From Salticus scenicus (lineage: Eukaryota; Arthropoda; Arachnida; Araneae; Salticidae): a DNA stretch of 64,000 nt. Positions 34,128 through 47,290 of this stretch are shown in pieces. The notes beneath the pieces were generated by a model. That model worked only from the letters and a program-made list of their open reading frames with translations. It searched no databases and had not been told where the DNA came from. Within the stretch, counting starts at the first letter, position 1, and each line of letters begins with the position of its first letter. The stretch spans positions 194,343,304 through 194,407,303 of the forward strand of contig OZ005648.1 of assembly GCA_963930645.1 (NCBI GenBank), read 5' to 3'. The position numbers and the translations under genes are program-made.

Positions 34128-34690
34128 TACAGGGTCGCACAAAAATATTTTGTTAGATTACTCTTTTCTGTTTGAAGTTTGTTGGAATTGCATTTTCCTT
34201 TTTATTAAACGTTTTTAACCCTTTCTAATAATTTTTAACTGTGAATATGATTTCAATTCATGTATCTGTCTGTCTGATTGATCTGAAAGTTTCCTATTTA
34301 AAATGACATTATTAGGTCTTGTACAACTGATTTGTGTACAAGGACATCCAAAGAAATTCCAAATCAATGCAGTTTAAGGTATACATTTTTATAAATCACA
34401 TTAAAATAATATACTACTGTAGAAATCATAAAGAAATTGTCATTTATTCTTAATATGCTAAATAATATTTTGTATAGAATGTGATATACTAAACCTTCAG
34501 ATTTACAGGGCTACACTAAAATGCTGATATATATTAAGGGTATTAATGGCTGCAATTAGAATACCAGAGCTGCCTTTTCTTTTGCGTTAAGCATTTTTAA
34601 CACTTTCCATCAATATTTAAGTGTGATTATGAATACAATTAATCTATTTGTATGCCTTCCAGTCGTTCTATTCTTCTGTTGTGTGATAAC
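34128..34690 (+). repeat. Duplicated ~180-bp segment, ~370 bp apart
   Basis: GATTTACAGGGTCGCAC at 34128 and GATTTACAGGGCTACAC at 34500 begin related stretches. Both contain a T-rich word, a TTAA[CG]CxTTTTTAACxCTTTC-like word and a GTGAxTATGAxTxCAATT-like word. Element type unknown. Confidence 0.55.
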
Positions 34691-34699
34691 GTTGACAAA

Positions 34700-36314
34700 G
34701 AACATTGAATGTTTGTGATACAATAAGTACGTATCGTTGGAAAGTGTTAATAATGAATGCGTACCGCCTGATTTTTTGTTCTTTTTATTAACTGCTTTTA
34801 AATTTAATGAAAGTAAAACTAATAAAGAAGAGGTTTTATAGAAAATACAATTATTAAATATGGCAGCGTATTTTCAATGACTTACTAATATTTAGATACA
34901 TTATATTTGAAGATTTATTTTATAGTTTACAACAAGTTTAATAAAAAGAAAGAATTAAAGCTCTTTATTGAATGATTACAATCTCATTTTTTAAAAAACT
35001 TTTGTTTTTTGGTTTTTTTCATTTAAAAAAATCGGAGTTATATTATCTTCCCAATACTAACATAATTTGGATTATGCTCATTAAATATCCACTTTAAAAA
35101 TTGTTATTAAAAAAAAAAAAAAAAAGTAGCTTAGTTTAAAATAAAATTATTTTCATAATCATATAAAATATTTAATTATATATTAATTAACTACAAAATT
35201 TTATGCGTTACATTTTTGAACCATAATTAATATAAATTTTTATCTCGCCTGTTTATCAAAAGAAAATATTTAGAGATGTTATTGATCATTTTCTCTTTAA
35301 AATATATTTTGAAATTCTGAGAAAAAAATGGAATAAAAAAAAAAAAACCCCTGATATTTAGAGAAGAGATTGATGATGATTAGTAAATGCTTTCCATTAA
35401 TAAATTATCTGTCAAATTAATTATGCATTTCAGTATATTAATAGAATTCTCTCTCTCTCTGTTTTTTTTTTTTTTTTTTTTTAGTACTCTACAAGCTATT
35501 GTTTCTTTTTAAAATACTCACTTAAATGTATATACTTTCTTCGTTTAAATTTTAATAGAATTTAAAAATTGTTTTTAATGTTAGCAAAAAGAAAAACATG
35601 AAAAAGAAATAAAAAAGAAATTAATAAAGAAAAACAAAGAAGTAAACGATTAAATTATTAAGAAAATAGTATAGAATAAATAATTTTGAGATTACATGCT
35701 CTTTAAATTTCTTTAAATATATGCGAATAATTAATACTATAAAAAAATAAAAAAGATATTGAATGAATTGCACTGAGAATATTTCAATGTTTCAATGTAT
35801 GCAGAATTTTGTAAAACGTAAATATGTGGGATAGACAAAGTTATTCAAATTTATTCTATAAAATTACAGTATGAAAAATATAATAATTCAAAAATAATGA
35901 TAAACAAGTAAATAAAATGCTCCTAGAAGCTTTTAAAACAAATTACTAGAATTTGAATTTCTTTTAGTGGCCTATATTTTAGAGGAAATTAAAAATCGAA
36001 AAGGTAATAGTCTGCTAAATATTCGTCCATGAAAGTTTATTTTTTTTTTAAACAAAATATAAATTACATCCATTTTTGCATTTTCTTTTATCAAAAACAC
36101 CCATTAATGATACAATGTAATTAATTTACGTAAAAATTATATAAACAAAATCTGTATTCACATTCACTTATTTATATTTTGCTTTTTACACAACGTGCTG
36201 TATACGAATATAAGATTTTATAATTGAATATATATATATATAAACATATATAATTCTTTTACGGTCCTTGAAATTATTGATTTCCTTTACCTCTAATTTC
36301 GTATAGTAATTTTC

Positions 36315-36352
<38 letters not shown>

Positions 36353-37690
36353 CAATTAAAAATGAAATTTATTGTTAGCAAGTGAAAGAGTCTTTGAAAA
36401 ATTACCAACCCTTTTTAAAAAACCTCTTTAAACATTTAAAAGTTATTTCTACAACAATTCCGGTTTATTAGTTAACAAATATTGTTGTTCTTAGAGACCT
36501 AGAGCAGTGTCCTCACAAATAATATCAAAAATGGGAGATTAGGCACACTCGCGTACTGTGAGTTTACTTATAGAAATAGAAAATAAAGAATTCAAGTCTA
36601 TACAATGGCACACGGATGAGATAAATTAAATTATAGTAAAGAAAAAAAAAGAGAATTTAAACCATACGATTCTCATAAATTACTAAACACTTTACAATTA
36701 AAATATTTTTCCTATAAAAAGGAATAAAAATTGATTATGAAATTACTGAAATCTGTTGGAAACAGATATCGGCTTTACTTACACACACGCATATTCTATT
36801 CACAAAATCGTATTTTCCTTACAAATAACAAAATACTTTCCATTTTTTGTAAGAACACTTACAGCCATTATGGCTGAAACACGAAAAATATGTGAGAATA
36901 TATTTAGATATCACTAAAACACAAACATACGCACGAACATACACACACGTGCGCACGGGTAGATCAAAATCATTTTAAAGCACTTCCCTAAATGTGCAAA
37001 GAAATAAATAGCCATTAACCATTTTGATCTAAACTACAGAATTTTTTAAAAATACAAAAACTACAGGAAAAAAAAAGTTGATTTAGTATTAAAACTGTTT
37101 TTAACCTATAACTGAATTTTGATTCCGGACATGTGAATTACAACTAATATAGTAAACATTGCAGTAAGTATTGGTCCTGTTCACGTTTGTAATACCAATA
37201 TTTAATTTGAACAAAAAAGAAGCATTTTTTGATTATCATCTAAATGGGCCTACATAGTGTTTTTTTCTCTTGCTTTCTTCCTTTCTTTTTTTTCTCAACA
37301 CCTGAAAAAGTCGCAAATGCGAAGGAAAGCAAAATGTTTTGGCGACAAAATCATGAACGGCTCACTAATTGAATGCGTGTCTAAGCAACTTTTAATGCAC
37401 TTTTCTTAAAAGTTTGTAAGTAACCTGGATGAAGGTTTAATTGGCATACCCGTAGGCGTGAGTTGGTTTAACGTGATATTTATAGGGATATTTTGGTAGA
37501 ACGTGGCAATTTTCGAAGAAAAAATATTTTATTTAATACTATTTGCCCCAAAATGTCTGCTTAAATGTATGGAAAAAAAAAGATTCTTAAAGAAAAATAA
37601 AACATGCTATTCAAATAGAATTAGTTCAATGTTTGAAATAAACCACGGCTGTGATTAAGACGTATTTTCACATTAGCTGTGTAAATTATT
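34700..37690. other. AT-rich sequence, no gene seen
   Basis: Contains A/T runs (35109, 35462), (AT)n at 36227-36242 and 36319-36346, and ACACAC-like patches near 36780 and 36940. A slightly GC-richer patch at 37295-37400 (CACCTGAAAAAGTCGCAAAT) faintly recalls PLE pseudo-LTR sequence but cannot be assigned. Confidence 0.5.
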
Positions 37691-37699
37691 AAGAGGTTA

Positions 37700-38457
37700 C
37701 CACGTATATTCAAATTCATGCAACTATAATTTTTTTTTCTTTCAAAACTTTGAAAAAAAATCCACTTTTTCAATTATGACATGCAGTGTATTGGACCCAG
37801 TAAAAAGCCATTTTTAGGAAACTTGGCATAATACATTAGACACAACCTATTGCAAACATAATGCAAAAAAAACTAAATATCTTACGAAATATGAGCAGTT
37901 TTACTAAATACTTTTTAACTGGGCATATGGAAGATTTGGCGAAATTTCATTTGCATAATTTAATAACCAAAATATTGAACTGATTATGTAAAAGACCCAA
38001 ACAAATATCGTGTAAATTAAAAAAAGTTATGAGCGATAGAATGAATAGAATTGCAGCTCCTCTCAAACTAAAAACTAAACTATAAGAGGTTTTATTCACA
38101 TTTTTATTTTGATTCATTCAATGGCCAGTATTTTTTTTTTCTTTTACACGGTATTTATTTGGGATTTTCATATAAGTAGCTCAATACTATTAGCTAATAC
38201 CTTATGCAAATGAAATTTCGCTAAACCATTCGCATGCGAGGTAAAATTATTTAATAAAACTTCTTATATTTCGTAAGATATTTAAACTTTTCGCATTCTG
38301 TTTGCCGTAGGTTGTGTCTATTGTAATATATCACGTTTCCTAAAAGTGACTTTGGACTGGGTCTAATACCTTACGTGTTATAATAAAAAAAGTTTTTTTT
38401 TTTTTTTTTTTTTTGTGCAAATTTTTGAAGTTATTGTTATATATTCATGAATATATG
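37700..38457. mobile_element. Large foldback element, ~345-bp arms
   Basis: The halves are diverged reverse complements about a centre near 38079. Examples are GGACCCAG (37793) against CTGGGTC (38357), TGCGAAATTTCATTTGCAT-like words in both arms, and ATATCTTACGAAATAT against ATATTTCGTAAGATAT. About 70 bp at the centre are unpaired. Long T-runs sit at matching positions near both ends. No coding sequence. Confidence 0.8.
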
Positions 38458-38459
38458 TT

Positions 38460-38940
38460 GAAGCTTCATAAAAAATTATACAGAAAATTTAGACAAATCC
38501 TCATATTCACATGTTACAGACAAAACAAATTTCAAACGTTAGTGTGTACATGATGATCCAAAACATTTTGACTTTTGTTTTATTTTTAACTGGTCCTCAT
38601 TTCCTCTTCAGAACAAACATTTCAGTGGTATCAGGTATAACATGTATTAGGTATAACATGGTATTAGGTATTCACTGGTATTAGGTATAACATGATCTTT
38701 ATATTCCCAAATTTTAAAGATGTTTACCGAAGAACTTTTCTAGATATTTCACAATTCGTCTAAATTCAAATGCGTCTAAATACTCATTGGTAGATAGTAC
38801 AGCTATGAAAAAAAAAAAAAAAAAAAAAAAACAGGCCTAACTGTGCCAGCTAGTCTCACAGGGGTATTTAACACAAAATGGATAACATACGAGGCAAAAA
38901 ATTAAATGCTGGCACTTGAAAAATTTAAACAAGATTTGTA
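38460..38940. other. AT-rich spacer
   Basis: A short GGTATTAGGTATAACATG tandem patch lies at 38637-38692 and an A-run at 38811-38831. Confidence 0.45.
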
Positions 38941-38946
38941 ATTTCA

Positions 38947-39102
38947 ATGGGTGATACGGGTCAAATTTGTCAGTATAATTTAGAATCAATATTTGCATTT
39001 AAAAGACCAGCCTCAATAAATGCATATACTATATTCAAACGAGCAATTGAGAAGGTGGTAGCATCTCACACCCAGAATTATATGCCAAATGAGATATTCT
39101 AA
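38947..39102 (+). CDS. Short unrecognised open frame (52 codons)
   Basis: ATG to TAA, encoding MGDTGQICQYNLESIFAF, then a basic stretch with FKRAIEKVVASH, ending PNEIF. It is less AT-rich than its surroundings and uses varied codons, unlike the homopolymer frames around it. No family recognised. It could be a degraded transposon or viral-type fragment, or a real small exon. Confidence 0.25.
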   Translation: MGDTGQICQYNLESIFAFKRPASINAYTIFKRAIEKVVASHTQNYMPNEIF

Positions 39103-39104
39103 AA

Positions 39105-40440
39105 CTTATTTTGAATTACATTTTACGTTTGTTCATATACAGTTCTTGTTACTTTAATTCTCAATTTATAATCTGTATTTAAATAAAGTCTTATTTTTTT
39201 AAATTAAATTATTTATAATTCATTATTGAAAACTTGAAATAAACCGCTGATATAAAATTTAAGGGGGAAAAAAAGATAAAAAATTTAGCATCGCATTAAA
39301 ATGTAGAAAATTTAAGATTCAAAATTGAGTTTAAATTAAAACATCATCTTGAATTGCGTACAACGCTATATCTTTTGAAATTTTATCTATAAATTTCCTT
39401 TAAACATATAGTTTAATACAAAATTAAGTCATACGTTACATTTCATATAAAGGAAAAATAAAGAGAAAATCCTTTTAACGAATTAGAAAAGTTTCCTGTA
39501 AAAAGTTAAGATAAACGAAAAGTAAGACTATCTATGTACCAAAACAAAGACCTTTATTTTGATTAATTTCGGAAATTTATTTTAGAAATGTTGAAAAGGA
39601 AGTAACAAAGAGTCATGCCATTAAACTTTTAAGAGATTAAAACACTTTGGCATACAATAAAATTTGTTTTATTGACTAGGTGAAACTACAAAAGTCTAAT
39701 AGATGCGTTTAAACACGCGCGATTTTGTTACTGTTGTGAAAACATTTAAAATGATTATGTAATTTAATCAATTAAAGGTAATACATCAAGTCAAAATTTA
39801 ATTAAAATATATTGTTTTTTTAATTAATATTCGGTTTCTGTTAAAACAGGTTTTATTTTTCTGATGTTTGAAATAATAACTCACTAGTTTATATAACATA
39901 CTGATTCTGTTCTATTTTAAATGTTGTAATATACGTTAAAATAGATGAGAAATGTTGGATCGAAAATGTCAAATTTCCAATTTGAAAGATAATGAAATTG
40001 TTGTATCAGATGCTTAATTATTTCTATTTCAGTAGTTTCCATAACAGTTTGTTTATAACATTTAAATATAACCTTTAAACCTATTATGTTGTTATAATAG
40101 TGTTAAAAGTACAGAAAACTAAACAATAGGTGTACTTAACACATGGAATTCCGACGGCAAATTTGTATACACTTTAGGCAGTGCTTGACCGAACCTAAAT
40201 TTATCTCGCATTTTATAGACAAGGAGTGTTAGTACTTGAGTAATTACTTGTAATTGATACGTGCGTACATTTCAAAAACCTCTCATATTAATTTGCATTT
40301 TATAAAAATTAGAAAATCTTGATCAGTGTCCCATAACATATATTTTGTGATTTTTATAATAGATAATGAGTATATGGTATAATAATTGAACTTGTAGGTA
40401 TTAAATATTATGAACAGTTACAATAAACAAATACACAAAT
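39105..40440. other. AT-rich sequence, no gene seen
   Basis: No repeat structure or supported frame noticed. Confidence 0.45.
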
Positions 40441-40441
40441 A

Positions 40442-40449
40442 AGTAATAA
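40442..40449. repeat. 8-bp target-site duplication, left
   Basis: AGTAATAA, identical to 40926-40933. Confidence 0.8.
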
Positions 40450-40925
40450 GGTACTTTTCCGTTTGCGAACTTAATGTCACTTGAAAAAAGGGTTATGAAA
40501 ATAAAATAAAGTGGAAAATTGCAGAGAATGGATGATAATAACAATTAGAAAGAAGTACACAACTTACTAAGAATAAATAATATAATTTTTAACCAATCTG
40601 TAAGAAGTTATATTGAAATTTAGAAAGCTATGAGTAATGTAATGTGGATGACATATTATAAAAATACCATGTTTCTCACTTTAAGAACTTAGTTCTAGGT
40701 AATTTAAATTAAATTTCAATAAATAAATAAATATGCTTTATCATCTTAATATATATATATATCATCTTAATATATATATCCATCAATTATTTACTAAAAA
40801 TTTTACAATTTATTTGTATAAAAGTATACCACTCTCAAGTTTAAAACCTCGATTAAAAAAATGATTTTTCGTTTGCGCCCTGCAAACGAAAAGTTCAGTT
40901 CTTTTCCTGCAAACGGAAAAGTACC
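40450..40925. mobile_element. hAT-type MITE
   Basis: Perfect 17-bp terminal inverted repeats, GGTACTTTTCCGTTTGC and its complement, with identical 8-bp target duplications (AGTAATAA) on both sides. That length is typical of the hAT superfamily. Subterminal CGTTTGCG and TGCAAACG words are repeated inside the right end. 476 bp, AT-rich, non-coding, so non-autonomous. Confidence 0.85.
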
Positions 40926-40933
40926 AGTAATAA

Positions 40934-41014
40934 TTATGCTTAATTTTTTTTTTTTTTTTTCTGGAAAAAATAAAGTAGCATATGATAGAAAAATGCTAGT
41001 TTTAGACCTAAAAA

Positions 41015-41049
<35 letters not shown>

Positions 41050-41444
41050 AATATATTGTTTTGTATACTATAACAAGAGTAAATATGGATCGTTCACAAG
41101 ACAAATCGATTGACTCCATTAAACAGAAAGTGAACGAATGTAATGATATATTCATTATATTCGTATTTTCTGTTTCATAGAGTTAATCAATTTGTTCCGT
41201 AATGTTTAAGAAGTGATTTCTTTATTAAAGTAAATAAACAATTTTGTTAATGGATAATATGAATTATCTGTAAAATTTATATTATTATTTTTGTACTTTA
41301 ATAACGTTTATGTAACGTTTTTCATTATCACTTTTCATTAATTTAAAACCTTTTACCAACCGCATTCAGATCAGGGTGTAATTTAAATTAGTTTTTTATA
41401 TATTTTGCCTTCTAATGCTTTCGTTTAAAGAACTCTATCATTAA

Positions 41445-41475
<31 letters not shown>

Positions 41476-43120
41476 TCTAATGTAATTTTAGATTATTATA
41501 TTTAATATTATTATATTTAACACTATTAATTTAGTGTTATTATATTTTAATATTATTATATTTTAATAATGTAAGCTATTTTAAACATATCAGCCACTTT
41601 TAGAAGCAATTGCTTATTTTTCTAAATTATGTGAATTTCTAAACTGTGGGGTAAAAGGAAAAATGGTAAAATAGGTCGTTTTTATAATTTTTTGCGCATT
41701 TCCCCTTTCGTGATTAAACTGTGATTTCTATTTCAAAATATCAAGTCATCTTTCCATTACATATGATAATTGTTTCAAGTTAGTATTCATTATATTTAAT
41801 TTATAAACGAATTTTTAATTCCATGTTCCATTTATGGAACATTGGCCTGTAAAAGTTTAATACTTTCTTCTTTATTTTGCACATTTTCACCTTCAATTTT
41901 TTTTCTTTTATACCCATTAATTTATTATTATTATAATGGTTTTATTTACACGAGAAAAAATGCATTGATATATGACAAGACGAAAAGGAATTAAACTACC
42001 CAGTTTAGATTCCTTTACATATTTTAACATATATTTATGTGCAGCAAAAGTTAGGATGTCATTTTTCAAGAAAATTTATGTCAAAAAATCTAATTTAAGA
42101 TAAATCTGGGACTTAGCTTTAGAAATTGTTAATAATGTATAAATAATGTAACATTTTAAGTTTAAAATCTGTCGCACTATTTCAGATTGACAGGTTTTAA
42201 TGGCAAGAATGAAAACTGCAATGATATTTTGAAAAAAGAGTTTTATAGTTGAATCTCAAAAGAGAGAGGAAGAAAAGGAAATATACTATTTTAAGCGTAT
42301 AGAATATTTGAAGGGCTGTAACGAGCTTGATTTATGTAATTTATAAACGAAAGCTGCCTTTTGATAAATTTAATGAAATTTAATCGAACACAAATTTTGG
42401 AACATAACTGTCATTTTGACGTATACAAAACAGACATAAAATTTCTTAAATTAGTTATTCTTTTTCTTTTTTCTTTTTTTTTAATGATTTTTTACGGTAT
42501 AATTTAAATATTTATTGAAATATAATACACTCCAAAATTTTTCTTAAAAAAAAAAAAAGTGTGTAATACATTAAATAATAATATGTTGCAATTACATGTA
42601 ACAATTATGAAAACTAAATATTCTTTCTAACGATAATTTTAATAATATATTTACAACAGAATATCAAAAGATATACATTTTATAAATTTGCAGTTTAAAA
42701 GAAGAACTAAACCGTAGTTAAGGATATTTTTAAAACGGTATATAAAAGAAATCGATATTTTAATTTTTGAAAAATGTTTTAAATATGAATTTTTCTGCAG
42801 TTCGAGTATTCTATAACGTAAAAATGTCAGATTCGATATTTATTGTTTTAGATTTGTGTTAAGGTATATCGGAGAAAGATGCCGCTTTCTACAAATTGCG
42901 TGTCACGTAGTTCTCTTATACGCAGACACCGAAGGAGAAAACTGACCACTCATAGGCGAGTTATAACTGTAACGAGATATATGTTTCTTTTTGGTGAATT
43001 TTTTCGAAATTTCTGCACTTAGTTTGGAGCGATAATCCATGTATGTTCATCTTTTACATGTTTAAAAAATTGCTTTGTGCCTTGCTTAAATAGTTATGTA
43101 ACCATAGTTACATATCTATT
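40934..43120. other. AT-rich sequence, no gene seen
   Basis: T- and A-runs at 40945-40960 and 41018-41047. A short ATTATTATATTTAA tandem patch lies at 41497-41570. A GC-richer patch at 42880-42970 (GAAAGATGCCGCTTTC forms a small hairpin) looks conserved but is unrecognised. Confidence 0.45.
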
Positions 43121-43126
43121 AATAGT

Positions 43127-43160
43127 TAAACATTAGTTTAACTATTTAAACTAATGTTTA
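43127..43160. repeat. Perfect 15-bp hairpin
   Basis: TAAACATTAGTTTAA, loop CTAT, then its exact complement. It is bracketed by a direct repeat TTAAATAGTTATGTAA at about 43086 and 43157. Confidence 0.7.
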
Positions 43161-43894
43161 AATAGTTATGTAATTTGAAAAAGAAACAATAATTCGGTTA
43201 ATTTTTTAAAGTACAGTGTCTGGCCTTCCAGCAGAACCTATAAGGTTCGCCTTTTCGTATGGTAATAAGTGGACTTACGTTTGGTTCAATGTTTCGTGGT
43301 AAGATGACAAAAATTTGTTGAAGGTAAGATGCGAATTGTTTTATTAGAAATTATAGCTGATTGCCTCCTCGGTTGTTTTAAGTTACATCTGCGCATTAAT
43401 TTTAGCAAAATATTAAATAAGATAATGTAGAAAATTTTATTTTAGATTTTAGATTTGTCTAAGCGAAGCATATGTTTTAAATAAATATATAATGTTTCAT
43501 TTAAATGTTTATTTTACATTAAAATCTTATAAGCTTATCCTAAAATAACCAGATATCTTACCTCAAGATTGATAAAGAAATGAAAGCTTTAAGAAAAACT
43601 TTAATTTCGAGGTTTTTACAACGATATTAAGAATAATTTACGAAGAAAATATCAGTTCTTTGGAAATTTGCATCTTCTTCTAATGAAATTTGCATTCATT
43701 TCAAAAATTATATTTTATGAGTATTATTATCATGACTATTTGCATTATATAACTTCAAAAATATCTTTAATTTCAAAAAAGAGAAAAAAAAAAGTGTTAA
43801 GCACATTTTAGCACCATATACTTTGTATGTTTTCAAAAAAAAAAAATTAAATGAAAACACAGGCTGTAAGTAAATGATACCATCAGCGATATAA

Positions 43895-44031
43895 CTAAGT
43901 TGTGTGGAAAAGTGATAAATTTACTTATAATCAAGAAGAATCAAATTTTATATTCAATATGTAATATTTGTTTTACTGTTGGTTAACATTCGAAACATCA
44001 CATTTTTGTTCTTGAATATAAAAATTTGCTC

Positions 44032-44068
<37 letters not shown>

Positions 44069-44660
44069 ATATATTTATAAAATCTTCGTGTTTGAGCAAA
44101 TATTTCGAACTTCTAGCTCATTCCGGGAGACCTTTTTTTTTTTTTTTTTTTTTTTTTTTCAATTTGCCTAATTTTATTTATTTATTTGGTAATTATGTAA
44201 TCATAGTGACAACTTTTTGTCAACTTAAAATATTGAATTAAAAAAAATCGTGACACACCTTGAAACACACGGATACAAACGTTATTTAACCCTTTAAGAA
44301 CTGTATTCTTTTTGCTACTGTGTGCTACTGTCCTCCTACTGTGTAAATTTCAAAATGTTGTATACTTCATTATTTCGTAAAATCATACACGATTTTCGTA
44401 TTGTTGCAATCTGTTTGATAACATACAGCGATAAAAAACAGAATTTGCTTATGCAAATATTAGCATGTAGAAACATAAAAAAAGGAGAGGGGGGATTAAA
44501 CATTCGAGAGCCGTGGCCATGTCCACACAAAAGTATCCGTTTTTTTTAAGTGTTAAAATAACGTTTGCGCCCATCAGTCCCTGTACAATTCTGAATCCTT
44601 GTGTTGTTCTCTACCCCACCTCCAAGTTTGTCCCCTGGTCTTAAAATCACACTGTTTGTA
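43895..44660 (+). repeat. Dispersed repeat, copy 1
   Basis: Shares with 47715-48125 an ordered set of words: GATAAATTTA, TTGTTTTA, GAACTT then CATTCCG, CACAGTGACAACTTTTT-like, TTGAATTAAAAAAAA, and ACAATTCTGAATxCTTGTG followed by CTCCAAGTTTGT. Copy 1 holds an extra (AT)n run at 44034-44062, a T-run at 44132-44159 and ~270 bp beginning TTAACCCTTTAAG at 44286. Coding is not supported. The frames at 44574-44894 cover its right end. Confidence 0.55.
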
Positions 44661-45063
44661 CACTATCTGGGTATAGTTGAAATGGATAAAATCTTTGCAT
44701 TCCAAAAAAATAGCGCTATTATCAAAAGTGACATCAAATCTTTTTTGAAAAGAAAAGTTTTTGATCAATGCGTTTTGCTTGTAATGAGTGATTCCATGAA
44801 TGAAGGTAACATCAGTCACAAACAAAGATCATATTTCCTCTTTTTCTGCCACCAGTATCACCATATAGAAATTTTAACGGCATATTTACTGTGATTTTTA
44901 TGATTCAATAGGATCGTGATTACATTTAGAAAATATTGGTGGAAGCAGAATTATTTCTATGTGTGACTGACGTTACATTTTTCAGGGAATTGCCCTAATA
45001 ACTTATGATTCATAAACGTGAATATTAACATGTAAAATTACATAAAAGCTTCAAACTACTTAG

Positions 45064-45420
45064 AAAAAGATGAAGAGATTCATGTTAGGATTCATTCGAA
45101 GAGACAGAAGGTGGAAAACATGTGGATTAGGGAACAAATCAAAGTTGCTGATGTCATTTGTAGAGGAAATAATTTAAAATGGAGCTGGGCTGGGCAACTA
45201 GTCAAAAGAAAAGATGATATATGAGCTACCAGTGTCCTATTTTATGTACTGAGAGATAAAAAAAGACCGAGGAAGGGAACACAGTGTCGTTGGAGATACC
45301 AGATGATGAAGTTTGAAGGATGGTGTAGGATTGAGAGGAATTGCAGAAAACAGGGCAGATTGGAATCGTGTATGTTATGCCTTCATCTTGCAGTAAATTC
45401 ATAAAGGATTAAATTGATAA
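45064..45420 (+). pseudogene. RTE-like LINE 3'-tail relic
   Basis: The plus frame reads IHSKRQKVENMWIREQIKV, then LKWSWAGQLVKRKD, a stop, then RPRKGTQCRWRYQM. This is the layout of the post-RT tail of RTE-type non-LTR elements (NxxIRxxTxxxDV, LKWxWAGHxARR, RPRGRPxxRWxDD). Only the 3' end remains, with at least one in-frame stop. No RT core lies upstream in the window. Confidence 0.65.
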
Positions 45421-45539
45421 TAAATATGATGATTATATAAACTATTTAATCATTCAGGCGAAAGTATGAACAAATAAATAGTATAGTAAAAGTTGCAAAT
45501 GAAAATAAATGGATGAAATGAAAAAAAAAATAATTCGTG

Positions 45540-45637
45540 TTCTCCATATCCCAAAACATGTAAATCCATCAAAAAGTGGAATTCGAAAATTTTCGCGAAT
45601 CCAATACTTTCTCTATACTACATATAGAAGAAAGTAA
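45540..45637 (+). mobile_element. Terminal-hairpin element (Helentron/DINE-like), 3' end only, copy F
   Basis: AAAACATGTAAATCCATCAA, CGAATCCAATACTTTCTC and a hairpin ACTTTCT/AGAAAGT (45605-45636) followed by A-runs. Matches the tails of copies A and B. The rest of the element is absent. The RTE relic lies just to its left. Confidence 0.6.
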
Positions 45638-45639
45638 AA

Positions 45640-46810
45640 AAAAAAAAAAAAAATACGCATTAAAAAAAAAAAAAAAAAAAAAAAAAACGGAAAAATCAGC
45701 GGAAAATTATATATATATATACATATATATATATAATTAAAATAGGTATCCAAATTAGAGAGAGATTATTAATGCAAATACTTGTCTGTACCTCTACACC
45801 CTTAATAGAATTAATTAAAATTTGTATCTACAAAATATGATAGGTTAAAATTTGTAGATTTTTTTTTCATACAAAGTTTATTGATTTCTATTTTTTAGAT
45901 AACAAAATAAACATAAAAATAAACAATAATATTGAATTTGAAAGATTTTGCTGCATATCAAAACGCTAGAAGTCTATAAAAATAGTTAAAAGAGAGATTA
46001 ATATATATATACATGTATGTATGTATATACTAAAATGCTGAGGGCTTCAGTATTTACTTTATTTTCAGGGTAAATGAAATAATTTACATTTGTGACAGTT
46101 TTTTTTTTTTTTTTTTTCTGTACCTATGAAATATTTTGAAAACAAAATTAAGATGTTTTCTTAACGCAATTTAAATATTCTCAAATGCGTAAAATAAATG
46201 TAACTCATAAAATATTTTAAAAATTAAATTAATTTACTGGGTTACATTATCTGAAAATGTATTGCATCTTGATGGATTCCAAACAATTTCGTAGTTTGTG
46301 CTTTATGAACTGTGTAATTTGAAACCTTTCAAGCAGAAAATGTGAGTTATTATATCTTTTATAACTTTCTTATTAAAACTGACTATTTTGATAAATTTTA
46401 TTATGACATTATTTACCGTTATCATTAAATTTCCTAAATTAGTTTAGTTAACAATGTAATTTCTTTTCTAAAACAAAGCACTATGAAACAATCCTATTAT
46501 ATTGTGCAAGAAGGTAATCTGAATGTTTTCAAATACCAGATTTATTGAAGTATACATGTAATTAACCAACCGGCCACCAACACCATATATGTCCTTATAA
46601 TAAGCTGTTGTTTTTCCCTCGATATACTTCTAATATAAAATTACTTAATTATTTATTTTTTATTGCATTAAAGTGCGAATGCTTTACATAAACGCATGCA
46701 TAAATATGTATATCATTGATAGGTTATAGTAGAATTAACATTACTTATGCTTGAAAGTACAGATTATAGATATAGTCTAGATAGGTTGTAGAGAAAAGTG
46801 GAGGTTAACT
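45640..46810. other. AT-rich spacer
   Basis: A-runs at 45662-45687, (TA)n at 45709-45734, T-run at 46100-46117. No gene seen. Confidence 0.45.
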
Positions 46811-46814
46811 AAGA

Positions 46815-47290
46815 GTATTATTATCATTATTTATGGTAGAAAGTAGAGATATTAGGCTCATAAAATCACAATAGGATATACACATTGTAATTACAGTTAG
46901 ACATATACTTTGTAATTAAGTGCAATTACTTGTATGCTCAATGTGGTAAGGGCACAAATTGCCAACCTTCAGCATGCACACATTCCAGTAGTCTGGTTTA
47001 CAGACTCAAGCAAACTTTTACTCTGGAGTCTTTATGGTTTATGGCAAGGCATATGCATGCATCGGATTGCTTCTCTTAAGAATTGATATACGCCATTAAC
47101 TGCGAGGAGCGTTCTTGAAATAACTTTACCTTTCATCACACACCAAAAGAAAAAATATGTTGGAGTTTATTGAAACAGAGAAAACAGAGGGCATAAGTAA
47201 GTATATCTACTGCATACTGTATACTTATGCACTACTCTGTATAATAGGCAACAGCTTTCCCTAATATACATGTTTATGTTTTTAACGGCT
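46815..47290 (-). pseudogene. Decayed Tc1/mariner-type transposase relic (copy 2)
   Basis: Direct repeat of 560-1062. The minus strand reads TPTYFFFWCVMKGKV, with the aspartate of the motif replaced by Tyr and a stop just before. More degraded than copy 1. Confidence 0.5.

Noticed and set aside
37295..37400. Penelope pseudo-LTR remnant
   Set aside because: CACCTGAAAAAGTCGC recalls such sequences, but there is no paired helix or second core box.
44290..44552. Second piggyBac-type MITE
   Set aside because: TTAA is present on both sides and the left end is CCCTTTAAG, but the right end (TTAAGTG) is not a convincing inverted partner. Kept only as a remark under the duplicate block.
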